Shown: positions 42,885 to 49,932 of the stretch, one piece after another
Position numbering within the stretch: position 1 is the first letter of the stretch
How the letters are laid out: every line of letters starts with the position of its first letter
Source of the DNA: an uncultured Vampirovibrio sp.
Lineage (GTDB): Bacteria > Cyanobacteriota > Vampirovibrionia > Gastranaerophilales > Gastranaerophilaceae
DNA: 64,000 nt
Reading direction: 5' to 3'
Assembly (NCBI GenBank): GCA_910584405.1
Contig: CAJUAL010000001.1
Span: 1-64,000 of the forward strand
Program-made: the position numbers and the translations under genes
Notes under the pieces: model-generated
What the model saw: the letters and a program-made list of their open reading frames with translations, nothing else
What the model was told of the DNA's origin: nothing
The model's database searches: none

Positions 42885-43628
42885 TTATTTTGCTGTTTTT
42901 AAAACATATCTGGCAGCAGCTGTTGCAGGTTCAACAATTCCGTCATGGAATCGTATAGGGTAAATATCTGTCATGTGTTTTGCGTCATTTTTTACGACAC
43001 AAGTGCTTTGGGCTAACGAGTTTGAACCTGATGAGCAGGAAACCTCTTTATTTGGCAGGTTTGAACCGTTTACGTCAATGAATCCAGCACAAGCATCCAT
43101 ACTTGCCCCTGAGTGAGTATCCGTTAAGATTTTTCCTATCTCAAGGCTACAACTACTCCTACCTAAATTAGGTGAAAAAGCCACAATCGTTCCGTCAGCT
43201 AAAACGTAAGCATGAGCATTAGACAGATTACTCATAGATGTTATTACATTTTTTATAAATGGTGATTCAACCGAATATTGTCCGCCTTTGTTCATAGGTA
43301 TATCTGTTGCGCTATTAAAATAAGTTGCACCTGTTAGTGTCCCATTTAGGATTGCACAAATTGATTGTGTGGTTTCGGGGTGTTCTGTACCTCCGTTTGC
43401 GCCGCATCGTTGCGTAATCCCCGCAAAATCATATCCGTATTGTGCCTGTGACATTCTTGCAGCTTGAGAAAGTGTAGATATTGTTTTTTTAAGTCTTGAG
43501 CGGTATTGTTGGCTTCTTGTATTCGCAATTAATGTCGGTATTGTCATTGCTGCAACAACTCCGATAATACCGAGTGTGATTAATACCTCAGCCAAAGTAA
43601 ATCCTCTTAACTTTAATTTAAAAAACAT
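42885..43628 (-). CDS. Prepilin-like protein 1 (type IV pilin / pseudopilin)
   Basis: The 247-residue protein begins with a class III signal: short basic leader ending at G9, then FTLAEVLITLGIIGVVAAM with the conserved Glu at +5, to be cut and N-methylated by prepilin peptidase. The globular part is Cys-rich (QRCGANGGTE; GRSSCSLEIGK; DACAGFIDVNGSN; EVSCSSGSN) and carries the D-x-NG-x-x-x-PN element shared by the other three prepilins. AGAAGGAGA stands before the ATG at 43628; a TTG just before it is not needed. It is back to back with the XRE gene at 43715. Probably a minor pilin or adhesin of a type IV pilus. Confidence 0.85.
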   Translation of the reverse strand: MFFKLKLRGFTLAEVLITLGIIGVVAAMTIPTLIANTRSQQYRSRLKKTISTLSQAARMSQAQYGYDFAGITQRCGANGGTEHPETTQSICAILNGTLTGATYFNSATDIPMNKGGQYSVESPFIKNVITSMSNLSNAHAYVLADGTIVAFSPNLGRSSCSLEIGKILTDTHSGASMDACAGFIDVNGSNLPNKEVSCSSGSNSLAQSTCVVKNDAKHMTDIYPIRFHDGIVEPATAAARYVLKTAK

Positions 43629-43648
43629 CAAATTTCTCCTTCTATTAT

Positions 43649-43677
43649 AACTATAGTTTATTTATATAAATATAGTT
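43649..43677. promoter_or_regulatory. Inverted repeat between prepilin 1 and its XRE gene
   Basis: AACTATA (43649-43655) and TATAGTT (43671-43677), centres 22 bp apart, with TATAGTTT also present as a direct repeat. A plausible operator for the divergent XRE protein. Confidence 0.45.
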
Positions 43678-43714
43678 TGTTGAGAGGAGCTTGTCAAGTA
43701 ATTATAATAATCTA

Positions 43715-43933
43715 ATGAATAAAAGCGATTTTTTAGCAAAATATGGTTTAAATCTTAAAATCGAAAGAATAAGAAACAAGCTGACACAGGAAGAGTTGGC
43801 TGAGAAAGTTGATTGTACGGCTGTTCATATCGGTTATATTGAGCGAGGATTAAAATGTCCGACGGTGTTTCAGTTTTTGAAAATTGCAAGAGCTTTAAAT
43901 TTGAGTTTGGATGAATTTTTTAAAGAGTTTTAA
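43715..43933 (+). CDS. XRE-family regulator paired with prepilin 1
   Basis: A 72-residue protein that is almost only a helix-turn-helix: LKIERIRNKLTQEELAEKVD, CTAVHIGYIERGLKCPTV and IARALNLSLDEFFKEF. The ATG at 43715 is chosen because TATAAT (43703-43708) ends 6 bases before it; an upstream TTG would need an overly close Shine-Dalgarno site. It is divergent from prepilin 1 across 86 bases that hold an inverted repeat. The likely role is repression of the prepilin gene and of itself, by inference. The histidine kinase gene follows 35 bases later with its own promoter. Confidence 0.82.
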   Translation: MNKSDFLAKYGLNLKIERIRNKLTQEELAEKVDCTAVHIGYIERGLKCPTVFQFLKIARALNLSLDEFFKEF

Positions 43934-43962
43934 TTGCTTTAAATCCTGAATTATCATATAAT
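43934..43962 (+). promoter_or_regulatory. Leaderless-type promoter of the histidine kinase gene
   Basis: TTGCTT (43934-43939), starting right after the XRE stop codon, and TATAAT (43957-43962) have a 17-base spacer; the -10 box ends 6 bases before the ATG. Confidence 0.6.
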
Positions 43963-43968
43963 TTTAAT

Positions 43969-45627
43969 ATGAAGAAGTTTGATTTCTTTAATCAGTATAG
44001 GGATCCTGTTATTGTAGTAAAGGGGTATGAGCAGGTTGTTTTTAAGAACAACACGTTTTGCCATGTGTTTAAGCATTTTGAGGATTTGAGAAAATTTGCT
44101 CACAGGATGAATTTTGATATGTGCCCTATGGATAGTGAAAATGTTGATTTGTTTTCTCCTGTTTTTCAGGCTGTTGTGTCGAAAGAGAACTTCTTTGCAA
44201 GAGTTTTTTATTCTTCTTTGAATCAAAAAACAGTATTTTATGATTTTACGGCGGTAAAACGCGGTGATTATACTATTATGTTTTTTGTTGATGTAAGCTC
44301 AGATGTTATGTTAAAGGATAATCAGAAAGAGCGTGAAGTTTTTCAAAATAAATTATCAAAATTGGAAGAAGAAAATGATGAACTTCAAAAAATTCGTCAA
44401 AAAGCTCAATCACAAGCTATCAGAATTGCATTAATCAATAAAGTTTCAAATATTATAAGAGAATCAATGGATATTTCCGTTATTTTAAATTCTGCGTTAA
44501 AAGAGCTTGCAATAATGTTCGGGTGTTTTCGTACATATTACGCATCTGCTGATGATACGGGGTTTTGTGTTCGGGAAGTCTACGGAGAAAAAAGTCTGGC
44601 AAAAGATACTCAAATTCGATTTGATGCTTATACAATGAAACAGCTTAAAAATAACAGAATTTCTATTAGTTATTCGCTAATGGAATATACAGATGCCGAG
44701 GCGTTTAAACAATCGGTATTAAGGGTTATTGTTCCGGTGTTTCATATGCAGAAAATGATCGGGGTTTTGGTTTTGTTAAGTTATCAAAAACGTGAGCTTA
44801 ATGAAGAAAAAGAAATCCTTGAAGCAGTGTCATCACAACTTGGTAACGCGATAATAAGAGCTGAGCTTTATCAAAAAAACGCCAAAAACGTGAAAGAGTT
44901 AAAATCTGCATTAAATGAACTGAAAGAAACTCAATTACAGCTTATTAATTCTGAAAAAATGGCTTCTTTAGGTCAGCTTGTCGCAGGTGTTGCCCACGAA
45001 ATCAATACCCCCGTTGCTTCAATTAAGTCAAATAATTCAATAATTTCAAAATTAATATCAAAAATTGAACAGGATGATTTGCGTGAAATGTTTACTCAAG
45101 TGAATGCTATTGATTCGGAGGCTATTCAAAGAATCAGCAACATTGTTGTTTCTTTAAAGAAGTTTGTACGACTTGATGAATCAGAACTACAGGAAGCGGA
45201 TATTAATAAAGAGCTTAACTTAACGCTTGATTTAATCATGCATGAAACTAAAAACAGAATCGAAATAGAAAAAAACTATGGAGATTTGCCGCTTGTAAAA
45301 TGTTATCCTAATATGTTAAATCAAGTGTTTACAAATATTTTGGTAAATGCTTGTCAGGCAATTGAAGGCAGCGGAAAAATTGTTATTACAACAAGTTATC
45401 AGGATGATAATTTAATTGTGAAATTTAAGGATAACGGAAAAGGAATTTCAAAAGAAAACATAAATAAAATTTTTACCGTCGGATATACAACAAAAGGAGT
45501 AGGTGTAGGTACGGGTTTAGGGCTTGCTATAAGCCAAAAGATAATAGACAAGCACAACGGTAAAATCAATGTTATAAGCGAAGTCGGGGTCGGTACGGAG
45601 TTTATTATTACTATCAAATGTAAGTAG
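43969..45627 (+). CDS. Soluble GAF-domain sensor histidine kinase
   Basis: A 552-residue sensor kinase without membrane segments. A PAS-like N-terminal part (1 to about 125: NQYRDPVIVVKGYEQVVFKN) is followed by a coiled coil, a GAF domain (about 165-310), and the kinase core: H343 in GVAHEINTPVASIKSNN, the N box ILVNACQAIEG, FKDNGKGISKENI, and TTKGVGVGTGLGLAISQKII. It should autophosphorylate on H343 in response to a cytoplasmic signal. No response regulator is encoded nearby, so it is an orphan. It follows an XRE gene but has its own leaderless-type promoter. Confidence 0.9.
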   Translation: MKKFDFFNQYRDPVIVVKGYEQVVFKNNTFCHVFKHFEDLRKFAHRMNFDMCPMDSENVDLFSPVFQAVVSKENFFARVFYSSLNQKTVFYDFTAVKRGDYTIMFFVDVSSDVMLKDNQKEREVFQNKLSKLEEENDELQKIRQKAQSQAIRIALINKVSNIIRESMDISVILNSALKELAIMFGCFRTYYASADDTGFCVREVYGEKSLAKDTQIRFDAYTMKQLKNNRISISYSLMEYTDAEAFKQSVLRVIVPVFHMQKMIGVLVLLSYQKRELNEEKEILEAVSSQLGNAIIRAELYQKNAKNVKELKSALNELKETQLQLINSEKMASLGQLVAGVAHEINTPVASIKSNNSIISKLISKIEQDDLREMFTQVNAIDSEAIQRISNIVVSLKKFVRLDESELQEADINKELNLTLDLIMHETKNRIEIEKNYGDLPLVKCYPNMLNQVFTNILVNACQAIEGSGKIVITTSYQDDNLIVKFKDNGKGISKENINKIFTVGYTTKGVGVGTGLGLAISQKIIDKHNGKINVISEVGVGTEFIITIKCK

Positions 45628-45726
45628 TAAATAATTAAGAAATGTTACAAACTTGATGCAATTATTTGTAAATTAGAACTATTATTAAAAAAACAATTAT
45701 AATAATTTTTAAAATTCATTATATAA

Positions 45727-45956
45727 TTGCTGAAAAAATCTGAATAATATGTTATAATAGTAGTACAAGATAAATAAGTGTCAGTGTTACCCTTAATAAA
45801 TTTTCTGACCAACTATCTGTAGTAGGAACCAAAAACATACATGAATTGTAAACAAAAATTAATATATAGAAGATAAACAAGCAATAATTTTTAAAAAAAA
45901 TACTTTATATAGAAGTAGGTGTGATAAAAATTATTGTGTAGTGTCGGAGGAAAATA
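45727..45956 (+). promoter_or_regulatory. Promoter and long leader of the HEAT-repeat gene
   Basis: The extended -10 TGTTATAAT (45750-45758) with TTGCTG 20 bases upstream of the hexamer predicts a leader of about 190 bases. The leader is A/T-rich with a mixed segment at 45778-45840; no open frame or strong hairpin was found in the 329-base gap. Confidence 0.45.
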
Positions 45957-46814
45957 ATGACAATTAGTGTAAACAGTAAGAAAAAACAAGTGAAGAAAAC
46001 ATTTGATGAGCTATTGAATGACTTAAGAACAAGTAATTCAGAAAAAGTCAGATATAATGCAGCTCGTGTTTTAGGTGAAATGGGTGATTCAAAAGCCGTT
46101 GAACCTTTAATTGATGTTTTGAAACACGATAAAAACGGTTCAGTAAGATTGTATGCAGCAAGAGCTTTAGGTGAATTAGGCGATTCTTCTGCTACAGTTC
46201 ATTTGATTGAATCTTTACGTGAAGACCGCAACGTTGACGTTAGAGTTCGTGCAGCTCGTGCGTTAGGTCGTTTGGGCGGTGCTATCGTTGTTGAACCGCT
46301 TGTTGAATCTTTAAACGATGAAAATCCGCAAGTTTGTATTACTGCAACTGATGCTTTAATTGAAATCGGTGATGTTGCAACTGACGCTTTAATTGAATCT
46401 TTAGACCATGAAAAAGTTAACGTAAGATGTGATGCAACTCGTGCTTTGGGTGAAATCGGTAATAAAAAAGCTGTTGATAAGATTATCAATATGCTTTACG
46501 ATGAATGGGTTAACGTAAGAATCTATGCAGTAACTTCATTAGGAAAACTTAATGATACAAAAGCTGTTCCTGCATTGATAGATGTTATGAGAAACCGTTC
46601 AGAAAACGAATTGGTTCGTGCAGGTGCTGCAGCTGCTTTAGGCGTGTTACGCGACCAAAGAGCTTTGATGCCGTTAAGAGAATTGATTATGGAAGCTGAA
46701 GAATTAGGTGAACTTGAAGACACAGCTTTGAAATCATTCAAGAAAATTATGGCAGCAAATTGGCAGTCTATCCCTGGGGCTACTCCTCAGAAAAAACCTG
46801 CAGGTACTTTTTAA
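45957..46814 (+). CDS. HEAT-repeat (PBS-lyase-like) protein
   Basis: The 285 residues consist of about seven to eight HEAT-like repeats of roughly 31 residues, each with the A-R-A-L-G-x-[LIM]-G core: AARVLGEMGDSKAVEPLIDV, AARALGELGDSSATVHLIES, ARALGRLGGAIVVEPLVESL and TSLGKLNDTKAVPALIDVM among others. This repeat type occurs in phycobilin lyases and in many scaffold proteins; without phycobilisomes a scaffold or adaptor role is more likely. GGAGGAAA precedes the ATG. Codon use is of the highly expressed kind seen in rpoB and recA (inference from the codons read). It has its own terminator. Confidence 0.88.
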   Translation: MTISVNSKKKQVKKTFDELLNDLRTSNSEKVRYNAARVLGEMGDSKAVEPLIDVLKHDKNGSVRLYAARALGELGDSSATVHLIESLREDRNVDVRVRAARALGRLGGAIVVEPLVESLNDENPQVCITATDALIEIGDVATDALIESLDHEKVNVRCDATRALGEIGNKKAVDKIINMLYDEWVNVRIYAVTSLGKLNDTKAVPALIDVMRNRSENELVRAGAAAALGVLRDQRALMPLRELIMEAEELGELEDTALKSFKKIMAANWQSIPGATPQKKPAGTF

Positions 46815-46847
46815 TTAGCTAATGGTTGTTTATTTATAATACACTTG

Positions 46848-46876
46848 AGCGGAACCGAAAGGTTCCGCTTTATTTA
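46848..46876 (+). terminator. Intrinsic terminator after the HEAT-repeat gene
   Basis: Nine-base arms AGCGGAACC and GGTTCCGCT around GAAA, then TTTATTTA. Confidence 0.88.
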
Positions 46877-47599
46877 TGGTTTGTATTTTTTTACTAAATT
46901 TTTAAAATAATCAGGGTCATTTACAGCTCTATAGGCGCAGCCGATAGATTTATTCCAAGAAAAATTGTAATTACATGGATATTTACTGTTATTGTACCAG
47001 GTTTGCGGTGCTCCATACGGAACAAATTCTTCGTCAATTGCTTGAAACAAAAATAAATCATATCCTACCAAATTTGGTTTGTTGGACCCGTTAATATCAA
47101 CAGCTATTGCGCCGCTTCGTTCAAATGTTATTAAAGTTCCGTCTGACAACATAATTTGACCGTCATCAAGTCCGCCTGTTGACATTCCCTTATATTCATT
47201 AATGTTGAGGCATTTTTCTTTGTAATAGTAGCCGCAATCGGTTGCTCCTGATAAATACGGCAGCAAATTTCTATACGTGCCGCCTTGGCTTTTGCCTCCA
47301 AAAAGAATATCCAAAGATGAGTCATTAGCGTTAATTTGACGAGCTGCTTGTTGAATAATTGAATAAGCTTTATTAAAACGGGTACGTAATTGTTTAGCCT
47401 TGTAGGCATTTATCAGATTAGGGATAGTCATTGCCGCAACAACTCCGATAATACCCAATGTTATTAATATTTCAGCTAAAGTAAAGCCTTCGGCCGGTCG
47501 GGGCATTATGTTGCCAATCTTAGCTTTTATTACATCAACACACGATTTGCGGTGCGTATCGTCGTTAGTCAAAATATTTCCAGACTTAATTAAAAACAT
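46874..47599 (-). CDS. Prepilin-like protein 2 with long leader
   Basis: The 241-residue protein has the prepilin core G38 then FTLAEILITLGIIGVVAAM, but a leader of 38 residues, far longer than the usual 6 to 15; TGGAGAGA before the ATG at 47599 supports that start, although M32 would give a short leader. The globular part has TDCGYYYKEKCLN, the shared element VDINGSNKPNLVGYDLFLFQ, and ends like prepilin 3 (GCAYRAVNDPDYFKNLVKK). It is divergent from the XRE gene at 47741. Probable minor pilin of a type IV pilus or related machine. Confidence 0.85.
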   Translation of the reverse strand: MFLIKSGNILTNDDTHRKSCVDVIKAKIGNIMPRPAEGFTLAEILITLGIIGVVAAMTIPNLINAYKAKQLRTRFNKAYSIIQQAARQINANDSSLDILFGGKSQGGTYRNLLPYLSGATDCGYYYKEKCLNINEYKGMSTGGLDDGQIMLSDGTLITFERSGAIAVDINGSNKPNLVGYDLFLFQAIDEEFVPYGAPQTWYNNSKYPCNYNFSWNKSIGCAYRAVNDPDYFKNLVKKYKP

Positions 47600-47700
47600 T
47601 TAAATCTCTCCAAAATTTAAACTATTACTTTATATAGTATAAATTATTTATTTAAATTAATCAATAATTTTAAATATTTTATTTATTTTTAATTCTCAAA

Positions 47701-47728
47701 ATATTGTTCATAATTTACATAACAATAT
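47701..47728. promoter_or_regulatory. Inverted repeat between prepilin 2 and its XRE gene
   Basis: ATATTGTT (47701-47708) and AACAATAT (47721-47728) are perfect arms with centres 20 bp apart, just before the XRE start. A plausible autoregulatory operator. Confidence 0.45.
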
Positions 47729-47740
47729 GAGGGTTAGAAT

Positions 47741-48064
47741 ATGCAGGACATAAAAGTACTTGTAGGGCAGAGAATTAAAACAATAAGAAAGAATAAAAAA
47801 TTTACACAAGAGCAGTTGGCAGAATTAATCGGGATTGAACCTCAGAGTTTAAGTTATATGGAAACAGGTAAGTTTTCACCATCTCCAGATACTTTGCAAA
47901 AACTCGGGGAAGTTTTGGGTGTTAGAGCGTATGAGTTTTATTATTTTGAAGATGTTACTGAAAAAGAAATGGAACAGACTGTTATTGGAGCATTAAAAAA
48001 CGACAGGAAATTTTTGAAACTGGTTTATAATATTTATAAATCAATTCAGTATGAAGCAAAATAA
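47741..48064 (+). CDS. XRE-family regulator paired with prepilin 2
   Basis: A 107-residue regulator: HTH in residues 8-65 (IKTIRKNKKFTQEQLAELIG, IEPQSLSYMETGKFSPSPDT, LGEVLGVRAYEFYYFE) and a helical tail (TEKEMEQTVIGALKNDRKFL) similar to the tails of the regulators at 33802 and 54362. GAGGG precedes the ATG. It stands back to back with prepilin 2 across 141 bases containing inverted repeats, so it probably controls that gene and itself. A terminator overlaps its stop codon. Confidence 0.85.
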   Translation: MQDIKVLVGQRIKTIRKNKKFTQEQLAELIGIEPQSLSYMETGKFSPSPDTLQKLGEVLGVRAYEFYYFEDVTEKEMEQTVIGALKNDRKFLKLVYNIYKSIQYEAK

Positions 48065-48065
48065 A

Positions 48066-48092
48066 AACCGCTACAAAACGTAGCGGTTTAAT
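48066..48092. terminator. Terminator after the XRE gene
   Basis: Arms AACCGCTAC and GTAGCGGTT around AAAAC with A and T runs outside; probably shared with the convergent raiA. Confidence 0.85.
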
Positions 48093-48118
48093 TTAATATC
48101 GATTTATAATTTTAAAAA

Positions 48119-48499
48119 TTAATCTTCAATAGCTTTTACTTCAACAACTTCTTCATCTGCAACTTCTTCTTGTAAGTCTGTGCGGATTGAAGCTTTATCT
48201 GAAGAAATATTTTTATCTTTCAATTTTGTAATTTGTCTTGCAAGTTTGTCAGCTAATAAATCGATACTTGCGTACATTGATTCAGCAGCTTCTTCACATC
48301 TGATGCTGCCTGTGTTAGTTTTACAAGTAACTTCTGCAATATGTTTTCCTTCTGCTGCAGGGTTTTTAATTACTGATAAAACAACATCAATACCTTGAAT
48401 TTGGTCATAACGGGTTGCTACTTTGCCGATTTTTTCTTTAACGTAGGCTTTGATAGCTTCTGTAATTTCGATGTTTCTTCCGTTTACGTGAATGTGCAT
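48119..48499 (-). CDS. raiA: Ribosome hibernation / stationary-phase inhibitor protein
   Basis: A 126-residue member of the HPF/YfiA family that binds the decoding site of idle 30S subunits. MHIHVNGRNIEITEAIKAYV at the start, KIGKVATRYDQIQG, and ASIDLLADKLARQITKLKDK are the family pattern. It is longer than short HPF but lacks the C-terminal dimerisation domain of long HPF; the tail is acidic. GGAGG-type sequence precedes the ATG. The next gene downstream on this strand is none; upstream is the Cys-rich gene, 75 bases away. Confidence 0.9.
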   Translation of the reverse strand: MHIHVNGRNIEITEAIKAYVKEKIGKVATRYDQIQGIDVVLSVIKNPAAEGKHIAEVTCKTNTGSIRCEEAAESMYASIDLLADKLARQITKLKDKNISSDKASIRTDLQEEVADEEVVEVKAIED

Positions 48500-48574
48500 T
48501 TATAACCTCCAATTTCTATACTCTGCTTTGTCAGTATAACATACTTTAAATAATTTTTAAAGCCCTGAGAGTAA

Positions 48575-48894
48575 TTATTCGTCAGCTAAAAATTGAGGTA
48601 ATTCAACGTCAGGAGTTCCGATAACTCTAACCAATTCTAAAACTGATGCTTTCATTTGACATTTTTGAGATGAACCGCTGAAGAAATCTCTGTAAAAACA
48701 TCCTTCGCAATTACAACCTCTTTTATAACATTCTAACGCTGTCGTAGTCCATCTTCTGACAGCAACTGCTCTTCCCATATCCCTACTTCTAAACAATTTA
48801 TATAATCTCCAATTTACTATCTGTCCAAAATCGATATCCGGAGGATATCGAACATCTCCCCTAAAGCCGTTGTAGCTTTGCGTTCCGACTTCAT
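48575..48894 (-). CDS. Cys-rich protein with apparent frameshift near its start
   Basis: The frame ending at 48575 encodes RYPPDIDFGQIVNWRLYK, then ALECYKRGCNCEGCFYRDFF with four clustered cysteines and VIGTPDVELPQFLADE; this looks like a small metal-binding protein, family unknown. That frame has only a TTG at 48796 as start, yet reads as protein up to 48885. An ATG at 48894, with TATAAT exactly 6 bases upstream and TTGAAA 16 bases further, is in another frame; one extra A after ATGAA would restore MKVGTQSYNGFRGD joined to the rest. So a 1-base deletion, a sequencing error or slippage is likely. The minimal undisturbed frame is 48575-48796. Confidence 0.55.
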
Positions 48895-48900
48895 ATTTTA

Positions 48901-48928
48901 ATTATAGAAAATAAGAGTTTTTTTTCAA
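48901..48928 (-). promoter_or_regulatory. Leaderless-type promoter of the Cys-rich gene
   Basis: On the minus strand TTGAAA (48928-48923), a 16-base spacer and TATAAT (48906-48901), followed by 6 bases and ATG at 48894. Confidence 0.55.
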
Positions 48929-49011
48929 GGTCAGAACATGTTGTTATGAAGTTTTGTAACAAACCCTTGTAGTGGCGCTATATTCGGCTTTTTCTAATGT
49001 CAAATATCCTA

Positions 49012-49077
49012 AAACCATGATATATCATGCTTTTGAGTACTTAATATCATGCGAAACCATGTCAAATCATGCTTTTG
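49012..49077. repeat. Two-copy 24-base direct repeat
   Basis: AAACCATG plus ATCATGCTTTTG occurs at 49012-49035 and 49054-49077, period 42, with a third partial ATATCATGCG between. Copy 1 contains the palindrome CATGATATATCATG. It lies in the 402-base gap between the Cys-rich gene and hsp20. Confidence 0.6.
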
Positions 49078-49109
49078 CTCGGTTTTTTGCTGTGTTAATT
49101 TTTGTAAAA

Positions 49110-49151
49110 TATTTTAAAACGGAACAGATTTTAAATACAATCTGTTCCGTT
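49110..49151 (-). terminator. Hairpin terminator downstream of hsp20
   Basis: Perfect 13-base arms AACGGAACAGATT (49118-49130) and AATCTGTTCCGTT (49139-49151); on the minus strand it is followed by TTTTAAAATATTTT. Confidence 0.65.
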
Positions 49152-49166
49152 CTAGTGCCGGTAATG

Positions 49167-49272
49167 ACTCTTTTAATAACTTCTAAAAGAGTAATCGGTT
49201 CATGCTGTACCGATTTTGCCGGACTTACGGTATCCCTCACCGCGACTGTCGCATGCCCCAAAATCTCTGGGG
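49167..49272 (-). other. Chain of small hairpins downstream of hsp20
   Basis: Between the hsp20 stop and the terminator lie ACTCTTTT/AAAAGAGT (49167-49192), ATCGGT/ACCGAT (49194-49214), GCGAC/GTCGC (49242-49252) and CCCC/GGGG (49256-49272). Base composition is richer in G/C than the neighbours. It may be a structured 3' untranslated region or a separate RNA; I do not recognise it. Confidence 0.35.
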
Positions 49273-49296
49273 AGAAGTCGGTCTTGGATACACATT

Positions 49297-49785
49297 TTAT
49301 TCTTTATCTTTTATTGTTAATTTTTTAGGTTCTTTTGTTTCTGTTTTTTGTTTTGGTATTGTTATTGTTAATACGCCGTTTTTATATTCTGCTTCTGCTT
49401 CATCAGATTTTATCGGCTGGTCAAAAGAGATTGTCCGCTGGTATTTGCCGTAACGAAATTCTGATGTATGGTAGCGTCTGTTGTGTTCTTCTTCTTCTTT
49501 CTTTTCTTCTTTTTCTTCGTGAGTTTCTGCGCTTATTGTCATAAAATCGTTGTCTATTTCAACTTCGATATTATCCTTTTTTACGCCCGGAAGTTGAACT
49601 TTAACTTTATAATTATCTTTGCATTGGATAACTTCAACTGCAGGTCTTAGGATTGAATTTTTTATTATATTAAGAGGATGACCGAATGAATGCATGAAAA
49701 ACGTATCACGTAAAAAATTATCGAGTTCCTGGTGAATGCTGTCAAAGTATAATTCAGGTTCTCTGACTATCAAATCGTGTTTCAT
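49297..49785 (-). CDS. Small heat-shock protein (Hsp20 / alpha-crystallin)
   Basis: ATP-independent holdase chaperone. From the ATG at 49785, preceded by GAAAGGAG, the product has 162 residues; the frame is open further upstream but without a ribosome site. The alpha-crystallin domain spans about 35-145: RPAVEVIQCKDNYKVKVQLP, GVKKDNIEVEIDNDFMTISA, RTISFDQPIKSDEAEAEYKN and the family signature NGVLTITIPK. A Glu/Lys-rich loop (EEKEEKKEEEEHN) sits in the middle. It is a single-gene unit. Confidence 0.93.
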   Translation of the reverse strand: MKHDLIVREPELYFDSIHQELDNFLRDTFFMHSFGHPLNIIKNSILRPAVEVIQCKDNYKVKVQLPGVKKDNIEVEIDNDFMTISAETHEEKEEKKEEEEHNRRYHTSEFRYGKYQRTISFDQPIKSDEAEAEYKNGVLTITIPKQKTETKEPKKLTIKDKE

Positions 49786-49932
49786 ATTAACTCCTTTCTC
49801 TTTTAAGATAATTGTTTTTTTGTTTTTAAACATTAGATAAACGGTTAATTTTTCTGTATTAAAACCTAGTACTTTAAGGGAATAGTTTTTTGTACGGGAG
49901 CAAAAAATAATTTATCAAAAAGGAGAGAAAAT

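Noticed and set aside
49012..49077. Direct repeats as a CRISPR array
   Set aside because: Only two full copies with an 18-base spacing and no cas genes; too few and too short.
49067..49261. Minus-strand frame downstream of hsp20 as a gene
   Set aside because: It has only a TTG start without a ribosome site, and it runs through a terminator stem and a chain of hairpins; it recalls no protein.
48972..49328. Plus-strand 118-codon frame
   Set aside because: Crosses repeats and the hairpin region, overlaps the end of hsp20 and lacks a ribosome site.
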